Source: Sphingomonas sp. Root710 (GTDB taxonomy: Bacteria; Pseudomonadota; Alphaproteobacteria; Sphingomonadales; Sphingomonadaceae). From it: a stretch of DNA of 64,000 nucleotides. Below the pieces are notes generated by a model, which was given only the letters and a program-made list of their open reading frames with translations, ran no database searches and was not told the origin of the DNA. Made by a program: the position numbers and the translations under genes. Positions 9,030 to 17,987 of the stretch are shown here, one piece after another. Position 1 is the first letter of the stretch; each line of letters starts with the position of its first letter. Location: contig NZ_LMIB01000018.1 in NCBI RefSeq assembly GCF_001429065.1, positions 85,533 through 149,532 on the forward strand. Direction: 5' to 3'.

Positions 9030-9620
9030 ATGAAGAAGACCACCTGGATCGCCGGAGCCGCGCTTGCCGCCACGCTCGGCGTCGCCGCCTATGCCGCCGC
9101 CCCCGATGGCCCACCGAACACCCGCGCCGAAGTGCAGGCGCGCGTCGCCGAGCAGTTCAAGAAGGCCGACACCAATGGCGATGGCTTCGTCACCAAGGCC
9201 GAAGCCGACGCCGCACGGGCGGCGATGAAGGCGAAATTCGCCGAGCGCCGCGCCGAACGCCGCGACGAGCGCTTTGCCGCGCTCGACACCGACAAGAACG
9301 GCGCGCTGTCGAAAGAAGAATTCTCCGTCCGCCAGCGCCCGGGAGGCGGCGATGGCGAGCATCGCGGCCATGGCCGTCACGGCATGCATCGTGGCGGCAT
9401 GGGCGGCGGCCATTTCGGCATGGGCGGCATGTGGTTCGACCGCGCCGACGCCAATAAAGACGGTAAGGTAAGCCTGGCCGAAGCCTCGGCCGGCGCGCTG
9501 GCGATGTTCGACCGGGTCGACACCAACAAGGACGGCACGATCAGCCCCGAAGAGCACAAGGCCGCCCGCGACGCGATGCGCGCCAAGTGGCAGGAACGCC
9601 GCGCCGGCAAGGAAGGCTGA
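9030..9620 (+). CDS. Exported EF-hand protein with His/Gly-rich insert
   Basis: Two ATGs are possible. The one at 9030 is preferred because AAGG (9017-9020) lies 9 nt before it but abuts the ATG at 9021. The protein is then 196 residues, MKKTTWIAGAALAATLG onward, with a Sec signal ending near residue 23. Four EF-hand-type loops can be seen: DTNGDGFVTKAE near 47-58, DTDKNGALSKEE, DANKDGKVSLAE and DTNKDGTISPEE. Between the second and third lies a His/Gly/Met-rich stretch of about 30 residues, which could bind a transition metal; that is a guess. It is probably periplasmic with unknown function. Confidence 0.85.
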   Translation: MKKTTWIAGAALAATLGVAAYAAAPDGPPNTRAEVQARVAEQFKKADTNGDGFVTKAEADAARAAMKAKFAERRAERRDERFAALDTDKNGALSKEEFSVRQRPGGGDGEHRGHGRHGMHRGGMGGGHFGMGGMWFDRADANKDGKVSLAEASAGALAMFDRVDTNKDGTISPEEHKAARDAMRAKWQERRAGKEG

Positions 9621-9670
9621 GCCTTATCCCTCTCCCTTCGAAAGAGGGCGGCTCTAAACCAATGAGCACT

Positions 9671-9773
9671 CCGCTCATCCTGAGTAGCCATTGAGCGAAG
9701 TCGAAATGGCGTATCGAAGGACCTCCTTCGATACGGGTCTTCGCCAAGCTCAGCCCATACTCAGGATGAGCGG
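9671..9773. repeat. Dispersed ~103-bp nested palindrome, copy 1
   Basis: Begins CCGCTCATCCTGAG and ends CTCAGGATGAGCGG, perfect inverted ends of 14 bp. Inner arms GAGCGAAG and CTTCGCCAAGCTC and a central TCGAAGGA/TCCTTCGA pair give a cruciform-like nested structure. The same element occurs at 19651-19754 and 28301-28402. Here it lies between the 3' ends of the EF-hand gene and pccA, so it could end both transcripts. No coding capacity. Confidence 0.85.
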
Positions 9774-9790
9774 ATTTGTTTAAATCATGC

Positions 9791-11779
9791 TCAGTTCGCT
9801 TCGAACTCGAGGATCACCGCATCCACCGCGAGGCTGTCGCCCGGCTTGGCGGCGACGGTCTTGACCACGCCCGCCTTCTCCGCACGCAGGATATTCTCCA
9901 TCTTCATCGCTTCGACGACGGCGAGCGGCTGACCCGCCTCGACCTTCGCGCCCGCCTCGACATGGATCGCGGTGACCAGGCCCGGCATCGGGCACAGCAG
10001 GAAGCGCGACATGTCCGGCGGGATCTTTTCGATCATGTGATGTGACAGCGCCGCGACCGTCGGGCTCAACACGCGCAGATTGTGGCTCGCGCCGCGCGTC
10101 GTGAAACGCCAGCCGGTGCGCTTGCGCTCGACACGCAGCGACAGCGCCTCGCCGTCGACCACCGCCTCGACCAGCCGCTGGCCCGGCACATAGGGCGCGT
10201 CGACCACGACCGAAACGCCGTCGACCGTCACCGCATCACCCGCCAGTTCGATCGTGCGCTCGACACCGTCGAGGGTGACGACCCAGCTGGTCGCGGGATC
10301 GGCAGGCCCGTTCAGCCGGCCGTCGATCAGCCCGGCGCGGGCGGCGTCGACGCTGGCGAGGACACCCGCGATCGCGGCAAGGCGCAGGCTCAGCGTCTCG
10401 CTGCCCGCGGCGCCGGTGAAGCCCTCGGGATATTCCTCGGCGATGAAGCCGGTGGTGATGTTGCCCGAGCGGAAACGCGGATGCTGCATCAGCGCCGACA
10501 GGAAATCGATGTTGTGGCCGATGCCGTCGATCTCGAACCGGTCGAGCGCGGCGATCTGCTTGTCGATCGCCTGTTCGCGCGTCGCACCATGGGTGATCAG
10601 CTTGGCGATCATCGGATCGTAGAACATCGAGATTTCGGAGCCTTCATAGACCCCGTCGTCGACGCGGACCTCATCCACCTCCGCCGGCGGCCGGTAGCGC
10701 ACCAGACGGCCGGTCGACGGCAGGAAGCCGCGATAGGGGTCCTCGGCATAGACGCGGTTCTCGACCGCCCAGCCATTGATCTTCACGTCATCCTGGGTGA
10801 GCGCGAGCCTCTCGCCATAGGCGACACGGATCATCTGCTCGACGAGGTCGAGACCGGTGATGCATTCGGTGACGGGATGCTCGACCTGGAGACGGGTGTT
10901 CATCTCAAGGAAGTAGAAGCCTTCACCGGTCGTGTCGGCGCCCGAGACGATCAGCTCGACCGTGCCCGCGCTGTAATAGCCGACTGCGCGGGCGAGCGCG
11001 ACGCACTGCTCGCCCATCGCCTTGCGCATCTTCGGGGTGACGAAGGGCGACGGGGCTTCCTCGACCACCTTCTGGTGGCGGCGCTGGATCGAGCATTCGC
11101 GCTCGTTCAGGTAGAGAATGTTGCCATGCTTATCGCCGAGGATCTGGATCTCGATGTGGCGCGGGCTCTCGATGAATTTTTCGATGAAGACGCGGTCGTC
11201 GCCGAAGCTGGCGAGCCCCTCGCGCTTCACGCTCTCGAAATTCTCGCGGACGTCCTTCTCGGAATAGGCGAGCCGCATGCCCTTGCCGCCGCCGCCCGCC
11301 GACGCCTTCATCATCACCGGATAGCCGATGCCGTTGGCGATCTCGACGGCGTGATCGGTCGAATCGATCTCGCCGACATAGCCGGGGACGACGTTGACGC
11401 CCGCCTGCTTGGCGAGTTTCTTGGACTCGATCTTGTCGCCCATCGCCGCGATCGCGCCGACCGGCGGGCCGATGAAGGCGATGCCGGCGGCGTCGAGCGC
11501 CTCGGCGAAGCTCGTCCGCTCCGACAGGAAGCCATAGCCGGGGTGCACCGCCTCGGCGCCAGTCGCCTTGCAGGCGGCGATGATCTTGTCGGCGATCAGA
11601 TAGGATTCCGACGCGGGCGGCGGTCCGATATGGACGGCCTCGTCGGCCATCTCGACATGCGGCGCGCGCGCGTCGGCATCCGAATAGACCGCAACGGTCT
11701 TGATGCCCATCCGCCGGGCGGTCTTGATCACGCGGCAGGCGATTTCACCACGATTGGCGATCAGGATTTTTTTGAACAT
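9791..11779 (-). CDS. pccA: Propionyl-CoA carboxylase, alpha (biotin) subunit
   Basis: With PccB it carboxylates propionyl-CoA to (S)-methylmalonyl-CoA using ATP and bicarbonate in the cytoplasm. The start at 11779 (MFKKILIANRGEIACRVI) is the typical biotin carboxylase beginning, giving 662 residues. The biotin carboxylase/ATP-grasp part occupies about 1-450, with GGGGKGMR and the EMNTRLQVEHPVTE motif. A linker domain follows, and a C-terminal biotin carrier domain has VEAMKMEN with the biotinylated Lys at about residue 626. It is the last gene of the minus-strand block and starts 1 nt after the lipoprotein stop, so the two are probably co-translated. Confidence 0.96.
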   Translation of the reverse strand: MFKKILIANRGEIACRVIKTARRMGIKTVAVYSDADARAPHVEMADEAVHIGPPPASESYLIADKIIAACKATGAEAVHPGYGFLSERTSFAEALDAAGIAFIGPPVGAIAAMGDKIESKKLAKQAGVNVVPGYVGEIDSTDHAVEIANGIGYPVMMKASAGGGGKGMRLAYSEKDVRENFESVKREGLASFGDDRVFIEKFIESPRHIEIQILGDKHGNILYLNERECSIQRRHQKVVEEAPSPFVTPKMRKAMGEQCVALARAVGYYSAGTVELIVSGADTTGEGFYFLEMNTRLQVEHPVTECITGLDLVEQMIRVAYGERLALTQDDVKINGWAVENRVYAEDPYRGFLPSTGRLVRYRPPAEVDEVRVDDGVYEGSEISMFYDPMIAKLITHGATREQAIDKQIAALDRFEIDGIGHNIDFLSALMQHPRFRSGNITTGFIAEEYPEGFTGAAGSETLSLRLAAIAGVLASVDAARAGLIDGRLNGPADPATSWVVTLDGVERTIELAGDAVTVDGVSVVVDAPYVPGQRLVEAVVDGEALSLRVERKRTGWRFTTRGASHNLRVLSPTVAALSHHMIEKIPPDMSRFLLCPMPGLVTAIHVEAGAKVEAGQPLAVVEAMKMENILRAEKAGVVKTVAAKPGDSLAVDAVILEFEAN

Positions 11780-11780
11780 C

Positions 11781-12344
11781 TCAGCTTCCGAAAAGGGCGT
11801 TGAAGATTTTTTGGTCGGCGAATTCCACGAAGATCGATTGCCCGCCCGCCATATTGGTCGAAATAGTGATATGTGCCTGCGTGAAAGGCGACGGCTTCCA
11901 TTGCCAATCCGCCCCCCGCGCGTTGAATATTTCTTGCCCGGCTTTTCGGCGCAGCGCGGCCTGAAGTTCGACGGCCGAGGGTGCGGCCGCGGCATCGATC
12001 GCGGCCATGCACGTCCAGACATTGGCATCGCGCGCCGGGGTCGGCCTTCCCGAATGGACGAGTTCGATATGGGGCAACTTCCACACATCCAGCTCCGTGC
12101 CGGCATCGCTCTGCTGGGTCTGCCTATACGCCCAGCCCGATTGTTTCAGCTCGTCGGAGAAGCGTTCGGGGCTGGCCACGCTGTCGATGCACAGCCGTTC
12201 GATGAAGTCGGCGATGATCGGCGCATTCGCAGAGGTGTTGGTCGCGGACAGCGCCGGCAGCTTGCCCGGCGAGGCCGGAGAACATGCCGCGACACCGAGC
12301 ATCGCAAGCGATGCGACGACAGGAACGATGGCCGAGCGGATCAT
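11781..12344 (-). CDS. Predicted lipoprotein of unknown function inside the propionate block
   Basis: A 187-residue protein starting [21 protein letters not shown], a lipoprotein signal with a VAAC lipobox (Cys21), so it is likely anchored in a membrane facing the periplasm. The rest is soluble, with conserved-looking Trp and Cys residues (CIDSV, VWTC), and resembles no family I know. Its ATG overlaps the bioB stop by 4 nt and its stop is 1 nt before pccA, so it is translationally coupled on both sides to cytoplasmic enzymes. That placement is odd and suggests either a real link to propionate use or a passenger gene. Confidence 0.8.
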   Translation of the reverse strand: MIRSAIVPVVASLAMLGVAACSPASPGKLPALSATNTSANAPIIADFIERLCIDSVASPERFSDELKQSGWAYRQTQQSDAGTELDVWKLPHIELVHSGRPTPARDANVWTCMAAIDAAAAPSAVELQAALRRKAGQEIFNARGADWQWKPSPFTQAHITISTNMAGGQSIFVEFADQKIFNALFGS

Positions 12345-13357
12345 TCGGCCACAAGCTCCACCTTGCACGGCGCCGCCATCGGCGTGACACCCAGCTTCGC
12401 AAACAGCGCGGCGTCCTTGTCGTCGCCGGCATTGCCCGTGGTCAGCAGCTTGTCGCCGGTGAAGATCGAGTTTGCGCCCGCCATGAAGCACAGCGCCTGC
12501 GCCGCGTCGGACATGCTCTCGCGGCCCGCCGACAGGCGGACCATCGAGCCCGGCATGGTGATCCGCGCGACCGCGACGGTTCGGACGAACTCGATCTCGT
12601 CGATCTTGGCCAGGGGGGTATCGGCGAGCATGTCGCCCAGCACCGTGCCCTTGACCGGGACCAGCGCGTTGACCGGCACGCTTTCGGGGTGAATCGGCAA
12701 GGTCGCCAGCGCGTGGATGAAGCCGACCCGGTCGGCGCGGGTCTCGCCCATGCCGACGATGCCGCCGCAACACACGTTGATCCCCGCCTCGCGGACATGT
12801 TCGAGCGTCTCAATACGGTCCTCAAACGTCCGGGTGGTGATCACTTCCTGATAACGCTCGGGCGCGGTATCGATATTGTGGTTGTAATAGTCGAGCCCGG
12901 CATCGGCGAGCGTCTTCGCCTGATCGCCGGTGAGCATGCCCAGCGTCATGCAGGTTTCCATGCCCATCTGGCGAACGCCCTTCACCATTTCGACGATGGC
13001 GGGCATGTCGCGGTCCTTCGGGTTGCGCCAGGCAGCCCCCATGCAGAAGCGGGTCGAGCCATTGTCCTTGGCCTGCGCCGCCGACTGCAGCACCGCGCGC
13101 ACGTCCATCAGCTTGGTCGCCTTGAGGCCCGTCTCGGCGTGGACCGACTGGTTGCAATAGCCGCAATCCTCGGGGCAGCCGCCGGTCTTGATCGAAAGCA
13201 GGGTCGACAACTGGACAGCGTTCGCCTCGTGATGCGCGCGGTGGCTGGCCTGCGCCTGCCACAGCAGATCGTTGAACGGCAGGTCGAACAGTGCCGCGAT
13301 CTCGGCGCGGCTCCAGTCTGACCGGACGGCCGGGCGGGTCTGGCTATGGGCGTTCAT
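12341..13357 (-). CDS. bioB: Biotin synthase
   Basis: A radical-SAM enzyme that inserts sulfur into dethiobiotin to make biotin. The 338-residue protein shows the radical-SAM cluster motif [11 protein letters not shown] (Cys61, Cys65, Cys68) and the later [10 protein letters not shown] region typical of BioB. The start overlaps the stop of the methylmalonyl-CoA mutase gene (ATGA). It lies within the propionyl-CoA block rather than in a bio operon, which fits the need of PccA for biotin. No other biotin genes are in the window. Confidence 0.96.
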   Translation of the reverse strand: MNAHSQTRPAVRSDWSRAEIAALFDLPFNDLLWQAQASHRAHHEANAVQLSTLLSIKTGGCPEDCGYCNQSVHAETGLKATKLMDVRAVLQSAAQAKDNGSTRFCMGAAWRNPKDRDMPAIVEMVKGVRQMGMETCMTLGMLTGDQAKTLADAGLDYYNHNIDTAPERYQEVITTRTFEDRIETLEHVREAGINVCCGGIVGMGETRADRVGFIHALATLPIHPESVPVNALVPVKGTVLGDMLADTPLAKIDEIEFVRTVAVARITMPGSMVRLSAGRESMSDAAQALCFMAGANSIFTGDKLLTTGNAGDDKDAALFAKLGVTPMAAPCKVELVAE

Positions 13358-15495
13358 TCGGCCGCCTCCACGCCCTCGGGCGGCTGGTTGTGGCCGAGCA
13401 GGCGCAGCACCTCGGTCGCCGCGCTGACGAGGTTGGTGCCGGGGCCGAAAATGCCCTGCACGCCCGCGTCGCGGAGGAACTGATAGTCCTGCGCGGGGAT
13501 GACGCCGCCCGCGATCACCTTGATGTCGCTGCGGCCCGCCTCGCGCAGATGGCCGATCAGTTCGGGGATCAGCGTCTTGTGACCCGCCGCGAGGCTCGAC
13601 GCGCCGACCACGTCGACATCGGCCTTGATGGCGAGATCGGCGGCTTCCTTCGGCGTCTGGAACAGCGGCCCGGCGACCACTTCGAAACCAAGATCGCCGA
13701 ACGCCGAGGAAACGAGGTTCGCGCCGCGGTCGTGGCCGTCCTGGCCCATCTTGGCGACGAGCATGCGCGGCTTGCGGCCCTTGCGCCGCTCGATCGCATT
13801 GACGCCTTCGATCAGGCCGGTCCAGCGCGCGTCGTCGCCATAGGCGCCGCCATAGATGCCCTTGACGGGGGTCGGGTTGGTGCCGAAGCGGCCGAACACC
13901 TCTTCCATCGCCGCCGAGATTTCACCCAGCGTGGCGCGGGCGCGGGCGCAGTCTACCGCGAGGGCGAGGAGGTTCTCCTTGCCGCGCGCGCCCTCGGTCA
14001 ACGCCTTGAGCGCTGCCTGGCACTTCGCTTCGTCGCGCCCGGCCTTGACCTTGGCGATGCGGGCGATCTGCGCCTCGCGCACCGCGACATTGTCGACGTC
14101 GAGAATGTCGATCGGATCTTCCTGCGCCAGCTTGTACTTGTTGACGCCGACGATCACCTCTTCGACGCGGTCGATCCGCGCCGCCTTGGCCGCCGAAGCC
14201 TCCTCGATCATCGCCTTTGGCCAGCCCGCCGCCACGGCCTTCGCCATACCGCCGTCGGCCTCGACCTTCTCGATGATCGCCCAGGCCTTGTCGACCAGCT
14301 CCTGAGTCAGACTCTCGACATAATAGGAGCCGCCGAGCGGATCGACGACCTTGGTCATCCCGGTCTCTTCCTGGATGACGATCTGGGTGTTGCGCGCGAT
14401 GCGGGCCGAGAAGTCGGTCGGCAGCGCGATCGCCTCGTCGAGCGCGTTGGTGTGGAGCGACTGGGTGCCGCCCAGCATTGCCGCCATCGCCTCGATCGTG
14501 GTGCGCATGACGTTGTTGTACGGGTCTTGCTCGGTCAGCGAGACGCCCGAGGTCTGGCAATGGGTGCGCAGCATTTTCGAGCGCTCGTCCTTCGCGCCGA
14601 GCTGGGTCATCACCCGGTGCCACAGCACGCGCGCGGCGCGCAGCTTGGCGATCTCCATGAAGAAGTTCATGCCGATCGCGAAGAAGAAGCTGAGCCGCCC
14701 GGCGAACTTGTCGATATCGAGGCCCGAGGCGACGCCATATTTCACATATTCCATGCCGTCGGCGATGGTGAAGGCGAGCTCCTGGACCTGCGTCGCCCCG
14801 GCTTCCTGCATGTGATAGCCCGAGATCGAGATCGAGTTGAATTTGGGCATGTTCGCCGAAGTGAAGGCGAAGATGTCCGAGATGATCCGCATGCTCGGCT
14901 CGGGCGGGTAGATATAGGTGTTGCGGACCATGAACTCCTTGAGAATGTCGTTCTGGATGGTCCCGTCGAGCTGGGCCTGGGGTACGCCCTGCTCCTCGCC
15001 CGCGACGATGAAGAAGGCGAGGATCGGGATCACCGCGCCGTTCATCGTCATGCTGACCGACATCTGATCGAGCGGGATGCCGTCGAACAGAATCTTCATG
15101 TCGTCGATCGTGTCGATCGCCACGCCCGCCTTGCCGACGTCGCCGGTCACGCGCGGATGATCGCTGTCGTAACCGCGATGGGTGGCGAGGTCGAAGGCGA
15201 CCGACAGGCCCTTCTGTCCCGCCTTCAGGTTGCGATGATAGAAGGCGTTCGACGCCTCGGCGGTCGAAAAGCCCGCATATTGACGGATCGTCCAGGGCCG
15301 CCCGGTATACATGGTGGCGCGCACCCCGCGCGTGAAGGGCGCGAAACCCGGCAGGCCGGGATCGATCCCGGCGACATCCTCGGCGGTGTAGAGCGGCTTG
15401 ACGGCGATGCCCTCGGGCGTGGCCCAGGTCAGGTTCTTTCCCTTGACCTCTTTGTCGGCGGCAGCCTGCCAGTCCGCGAGGGTCTTGTCGGTCAT
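13354..15495 (-). CDS. scpA: Methylmalonyl-CoA mutase (B12-dependent)
   Basis: Rearranges (R)-methylmalonyl-CoA to succinyl-CoA with adenosylcobalamin. The 713-residue single chain has the N-terminal substrate-binding barrel ([20 protein letters not shown] and later [12 protein letters not shown]) and a C-terminal B12 domain with [12 protein letters not shown], the DxHxxG motif, whose His near residue 588 is the lower cobalt ligand. The length fits the large, catalytic type of subunit. No gene for the small subunit or for the MeaB-type GTPase chaperone is in this window. It ends overlapping bioB and begins 1 nt after the enoyl-CoA hydratase. Confidence 0.96.
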   Translation of the reverse strand: MTDKTLADWQAAADKEVKGKNLTWATPEGIAVKPLYTAEDVAGIDPGLPGFAPFTRGVRATMYTGRPWTIRQYAGFSTAEASNAFYHRNLKAGQKGLSVAFDLATHRGYDSDHPRVTGDVGKAGVAIDTIDDMKILFDGIPLDQMSVSMTMNGAVIPILAFFIVAGEEQGVPQAQLDGTIQNDILKEFMVRNTYIYPPEPSMRIISDIFAFTSANMPKFNSISISGYHMQEAGATQVQELAFTIADGMEYVKYGVASGLDIDKFAGRLSFFFAIGMNFFMEIAKLRAARVLWHRVMTQLGAKDERSKMLRTHCQTSGVSLTEQDPYNNVMRTTIEAMAAMLGGTQSLHTNALDEAIALPTDFSARIARNTQIVIQEETGMTKVVDPLGGSYYVESLTQELVDKAWAIIEKVEADGGMAKAVAAGWPKAMIEEASAAKAARIDRVEEVIVGVNKYKLAQEDPIDILDVDNVAVREAQIARIAKVKAGRDEAKCQAALKALTEGARGKENLLALAVDCARARATLGEISAAMEEVFGRFGTNPTPVKGIYGGAYGDDARWTGLIEGVNAIERRKGRKPRMLVAKMGQDGHDRGANLVSSAFGDLGFEVVAGPLFQTPKEAADLAIKADVDVVGASSLAAGHKTLIPELIGHLREAGRSDIKVIAGGVIPAQDYQFLRDAGVQGIFGPGTNLVSAATEVLRLLGHNQPPEGVEAAE

Positions 15496-15496
15496 C

Positions 15497-16282
15497 TCAG
15501 CGTCCCTTGAAAATCGGCTTGCGCTTCTCGCCGAAGGCCGCGACCGCTTCGCGGAAGTCCTCGGTGAAGCCTGCCTTGCTCTGATGCTTGCGCTCGGTCT
15601 CCAGCGTCTCGGCGAGGGTCTGGTTCAGCGCCATCGCGACCTGCTTGCGGATATAACCGATCGCTACGCTCGGTCCGTGCGCGAGCTTCGTCGCGATCGC
15701 CCGCGCCTCGTCCAGCACCGCTTCGTCGTCGGCGACGCGCGTCACCAGTCCGGCGTCGAGCGCCTCCTCGGCGGATAATTTTTCCCCAAGCAGCGCCAAT
15801 TCGAGCGCCTTTGTCCGGCCCGCGCCCTTGGCGATCAGCCACGTCACGCCGGCATCGGGCACCAGGCCGATATTGACGAAGGCGAGCAGAAGATAGGCCG
15901 ACCGTGCCATCACCGTGATGTCAGCGGTGAGTGCCAGACCCATGCCTGCGCCGACCGCCGGCCCGTTGATCGCACTGATCACCGGAATGTCCAGATCGGC
16001 GAGCTTGCGGACGAAGGGGTTGTAATAGTTGTCGAGCAACTCCCCCAGATCATCGGGCAGACCATCATAGCCCTCGTCGGCGACCAGGTCGGCCCCCGCG
16101 CAGAAGGCCCGGCCCTCGCCGGTCAGGATCAGCGCGCGCGCGCCATTCGCCCGCGCGGCGTCGATTGCGGCGCTCGCTTCCTCGAAGAGTTGCGGCGTCA
16201 GCGCGTTCATCCGGTGGGGACGGTCGATCGTGATCGTCGCGACCTTGTCGTTCAGATCGAGGCGGATCGTCTTGTACGTCAA
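15497..16282 (-). CDS. Enoyl-CoA hydratase/isomerase family protein
   Basis: A 261-residue crotonase-fold protein. Oxyanion-hole and active-site regions are visible: [17 protein letters not shown] near residues 49-65 and [17 protein letters not shown] near 105-122. The start is a TTG at 16282 that overlaps the epimerase stop (TTGA); no better start is seen upstream without running into the epimerase gene. It is probably a 2-enoyl-CoA hydratase or a PaaG-like isomerase; which acyl-CoA it uses cannot be told. Its place between epimerase and mutase suggests odd-chain or branched-chain acyl-CoA breakdown that feeds propionyl-CoA. Confidence 0.88.
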   Translation of the reverse strand: MTYKTIRLDLNDKVATITIDRPHRMNALTPQLFEEASAAIDAARANGARALILTGEGRAFCAGADLVADEGYDGLPDDLGELLDNYYNPFVRKLADLDIPVISAINGPAVGAGMGLALTADITVMARSAYLLLAFVNIGLVPDAGVTWLIAKGAGRTKALELALLGEKLSAEEALDAGLVTRVADDEAVLDEARAIATKLAHGPSVAIGYIRKQVAMALNQTLAETLETERKHQSKAGFTEDFREAVAAFGEKRKPIFKGR

Positions 16283-16704
16283 TGTTCCGCCCCCTCCTTG
16301 GGGGTTTCCATGATCTCGGTCAGCACCCCGCCCATATCCTTGGGGTGGACGAAGAAGATCAACGTGCCGTGTGCGCCAATGCGCGGTTCGCCGAGCACCT
16401 TGGCGCCCTTGCTTTCGAACCAGGCCTTGGCGGCATGGATGTCAGGCACTTCATAGCAGAGATGATGCTGGCCGCCCGCCGGGTTCTTGGCGAGGAACCC
16501 ATGGATCGGGGATGCCTCGCCCAGCGGCTCGATCAGTTCGATCTGGCTGTTGGGCGTGTCGACGAAACAGACTTTCACCCCCTGCGCGGGCAGGTCGAAG
16601 GGTTCGCGGATCACCTCCGCGCCCATCACCTCGCGGTAGAAGGCGATACTCTTTTCGATCGACGGGGTCGCGACCCCGACATGGTTCAGGCGGCCGAGCT
16701 TCAT
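16279..16704 (-). CDS. mce: Methylmalonyl-CoA epimerase
   Basis: Interconverts (S)- and (R)-methylmalonyl-CoA, between carboxylase and mutase. The start at 16704 (MKLGRLNHVGVATPSIEKS) gives 141 residues, the usual length. The glyoxalase/VOC fold shows the N-terminal metal-ligand His8 (LNHVG), the HHLCYEVPDI segment and the final EIMETPK. The thiolase stop lies 2 nt upstream and the mce stop overlaps the hydratase start, so the three are translated together. Confidence 0.95.
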   Translation of the reverse strand: MKLGRLNHVGVATPSIEKSIAFYREVMGAEVIREPFDLPAQGVKVCFVDTPNSQIELIEPLGEASPIHGFLAKNPAGGQHHLCYEVPDIHAAKAWFESKGAKVLGEPRIGAHGTLIFFVHPKDMGGVLTEIMETPKEGAEH

Positions 16705-16706
16705 GA

Positions 16707-17885
16707 TCAGACCCTTTCGATGACCATGGCGATGCCCTGGCCGCCGCCGATGCACATGGTGATCAGGCCATAGCGTCCGCCGGTGCGCGCCAATTCATAG
16801 ACCGCCTTGACGGTCAGGATCGCTCCAGTCGCGCCAACGGGATGGCCAAGCGCGACGCCTGAGCCGTTTGGATTGAGCTTCTCCGGATCGAAACCAAGCT
16901 CCTGCGCCACCGCGCAGGCCTGCGCCGCGAAGGCTTCGTTCGATTCGATCACGTCGATATCGGCCAGGTTCAGTCCGGCGCGATCGAGGGCGATCGGCAC
17001 AGCCTTGACCGGCCCGATTCCCATATAGAGCGGTTCGACCCCGGCATGCCCCCAGCCCAGAACACGGGCAAGCGGCTTGAGCCCCTTCTCGTCAACGGCC
17101 TTCCTGCTTGCCAGCACGACCATCGCCGCGCCGTCGTTGATGCCGCTGGCATTGGCTGCTGTGACGCTGCCATCCTTCTTGAACACCGGGCGGAGCTTGG
17201 CCATGTCCTCCAAAGAAACATCACCGCGCACATGTTCGTCGGTATCGAAGGCCACCACGCCCTTGCGCGTCTTGACCTCGACGGGAACGATCTGCGCCTT
17301 GAAGCGGCCCTCGGCGATCGCCTTTGCCGCGCGCTGGTGCCCCTGCACGGCCAGCGCGTCCTGCGCCTCGCGCGTGATCTGGTAGCGTTCGGCGACATTC
17401 TCCGCAGTAATGCCCATATGGACCTTGTCGAACGGGTCGCTCAGCGCCTCGATCAGGCCGTCGGTCATTTCGACATTGCCCATCTTGGTGCCCCAGCGCG
17501 CGCCCTTCACGACATGGGGCACCCGGCTCATATTTTCCGCGCCGCCAGCGATCACGATATCGGCTTCGCCCAGCGCCAGCATCTTCGCCCCAGTGACGAT
17601 CGCTTCTACGCCCGATCCGCACAACCGGTTGAGGGTCAGCGCGGGCGCTTCGATCGGCAGGCCCGCCTTTACCCCGACAACGCGCGCAAGATAGGCATCG
17701 CGCGGCTCGGTCGGCATCACCTGGCCCATCACGATGTTCTGCACATCGCCGGGCTGGATACCGGCGCGCTCGATCGCCGCGGCGGCAACCGTCACGCCGA
17801 GGTCGGCCGGCGGCACGTCCTTGAGCGCGCCACCGAAGTCGCCGATTGCGGTCCGTGCGGCGCCGACGATGTAGATGTCTTCCAT
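16707..17885 (-). CDS. Acetyl-CoA acetyltransferase (thiolase)
   Basis: A 392-residue thiolase that condenses or cleaves acyl-CoA thioesters. The nucleophilic Cys89 is in LNRLCGSG, the catalytic His in GHPVGATGA, and the second active Cys in MCIGGGQGIA close to the C-terminus. The set is complete for a biosynthetic-type (PhbA/AtoB-like) enzyme, but a 3-ketothiolase role in chain breakdown cannot be excluded. It starts 102 nt after pccB, the largest gap in the block, and is tightly coupled to mce. Confidence 0.92.
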   Translation of the reverse strand: MEDIYIVGAARTAIGDFGGALKDVPPADLGVTVAAAAIERAGIQPGDVQNIVMGQVMPTEPRDAYLARVVGVKAGLPIEAPALTLNRLCGSGVEAIVTGAKMLALGEADIVIAGGAENMSRVPHVVKGARWGTKMGNVEMTDGLIEALSDPFDKVHMGITAENVAERYQITREAQDALAVQGHQRAAKAIAEGRFKAQIVPVEVKTRKGVVAFDTDEHVRGDVSLEDMAKLRPVFKKDGSVTAANASGINDGAAMVVLASRKAVDEKGLKPLARVLGWGHAGVEPLYMGIGPVKAVPIALDRAGLNLADIDVIESNEAFAAQACAVAQELGFDPEKLNPNGSGVALGHPVGATGAILTVKAVYELARTGGRYGLITMCIGGGQGIAMVIERV

Positions 17886-17987
17886 TCCCTATCACTCCAT
17901 GTCCCGCCGCAAAGGCGGATGCTGCGACAATGATCGTCTTTCCTTCTTCACCCCTCGCGATCCCGGGGGTGACTGGGGAGGGAAGGT

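Noticed and set aside
10082-11803. Open frame of about 570 residues on the plus strand opposite pccA
   Set aside because: Antisense to a fully conserved biotin carboxylase subunit.
13291-15510. Open frame of about 740 residues on the plus strand opposite the methylmalonyl-CoA mutase
   Set aside because: Antisense to a complete mutase with B12 and substrate motifs; no recognisable domain and no ribosome binding site.
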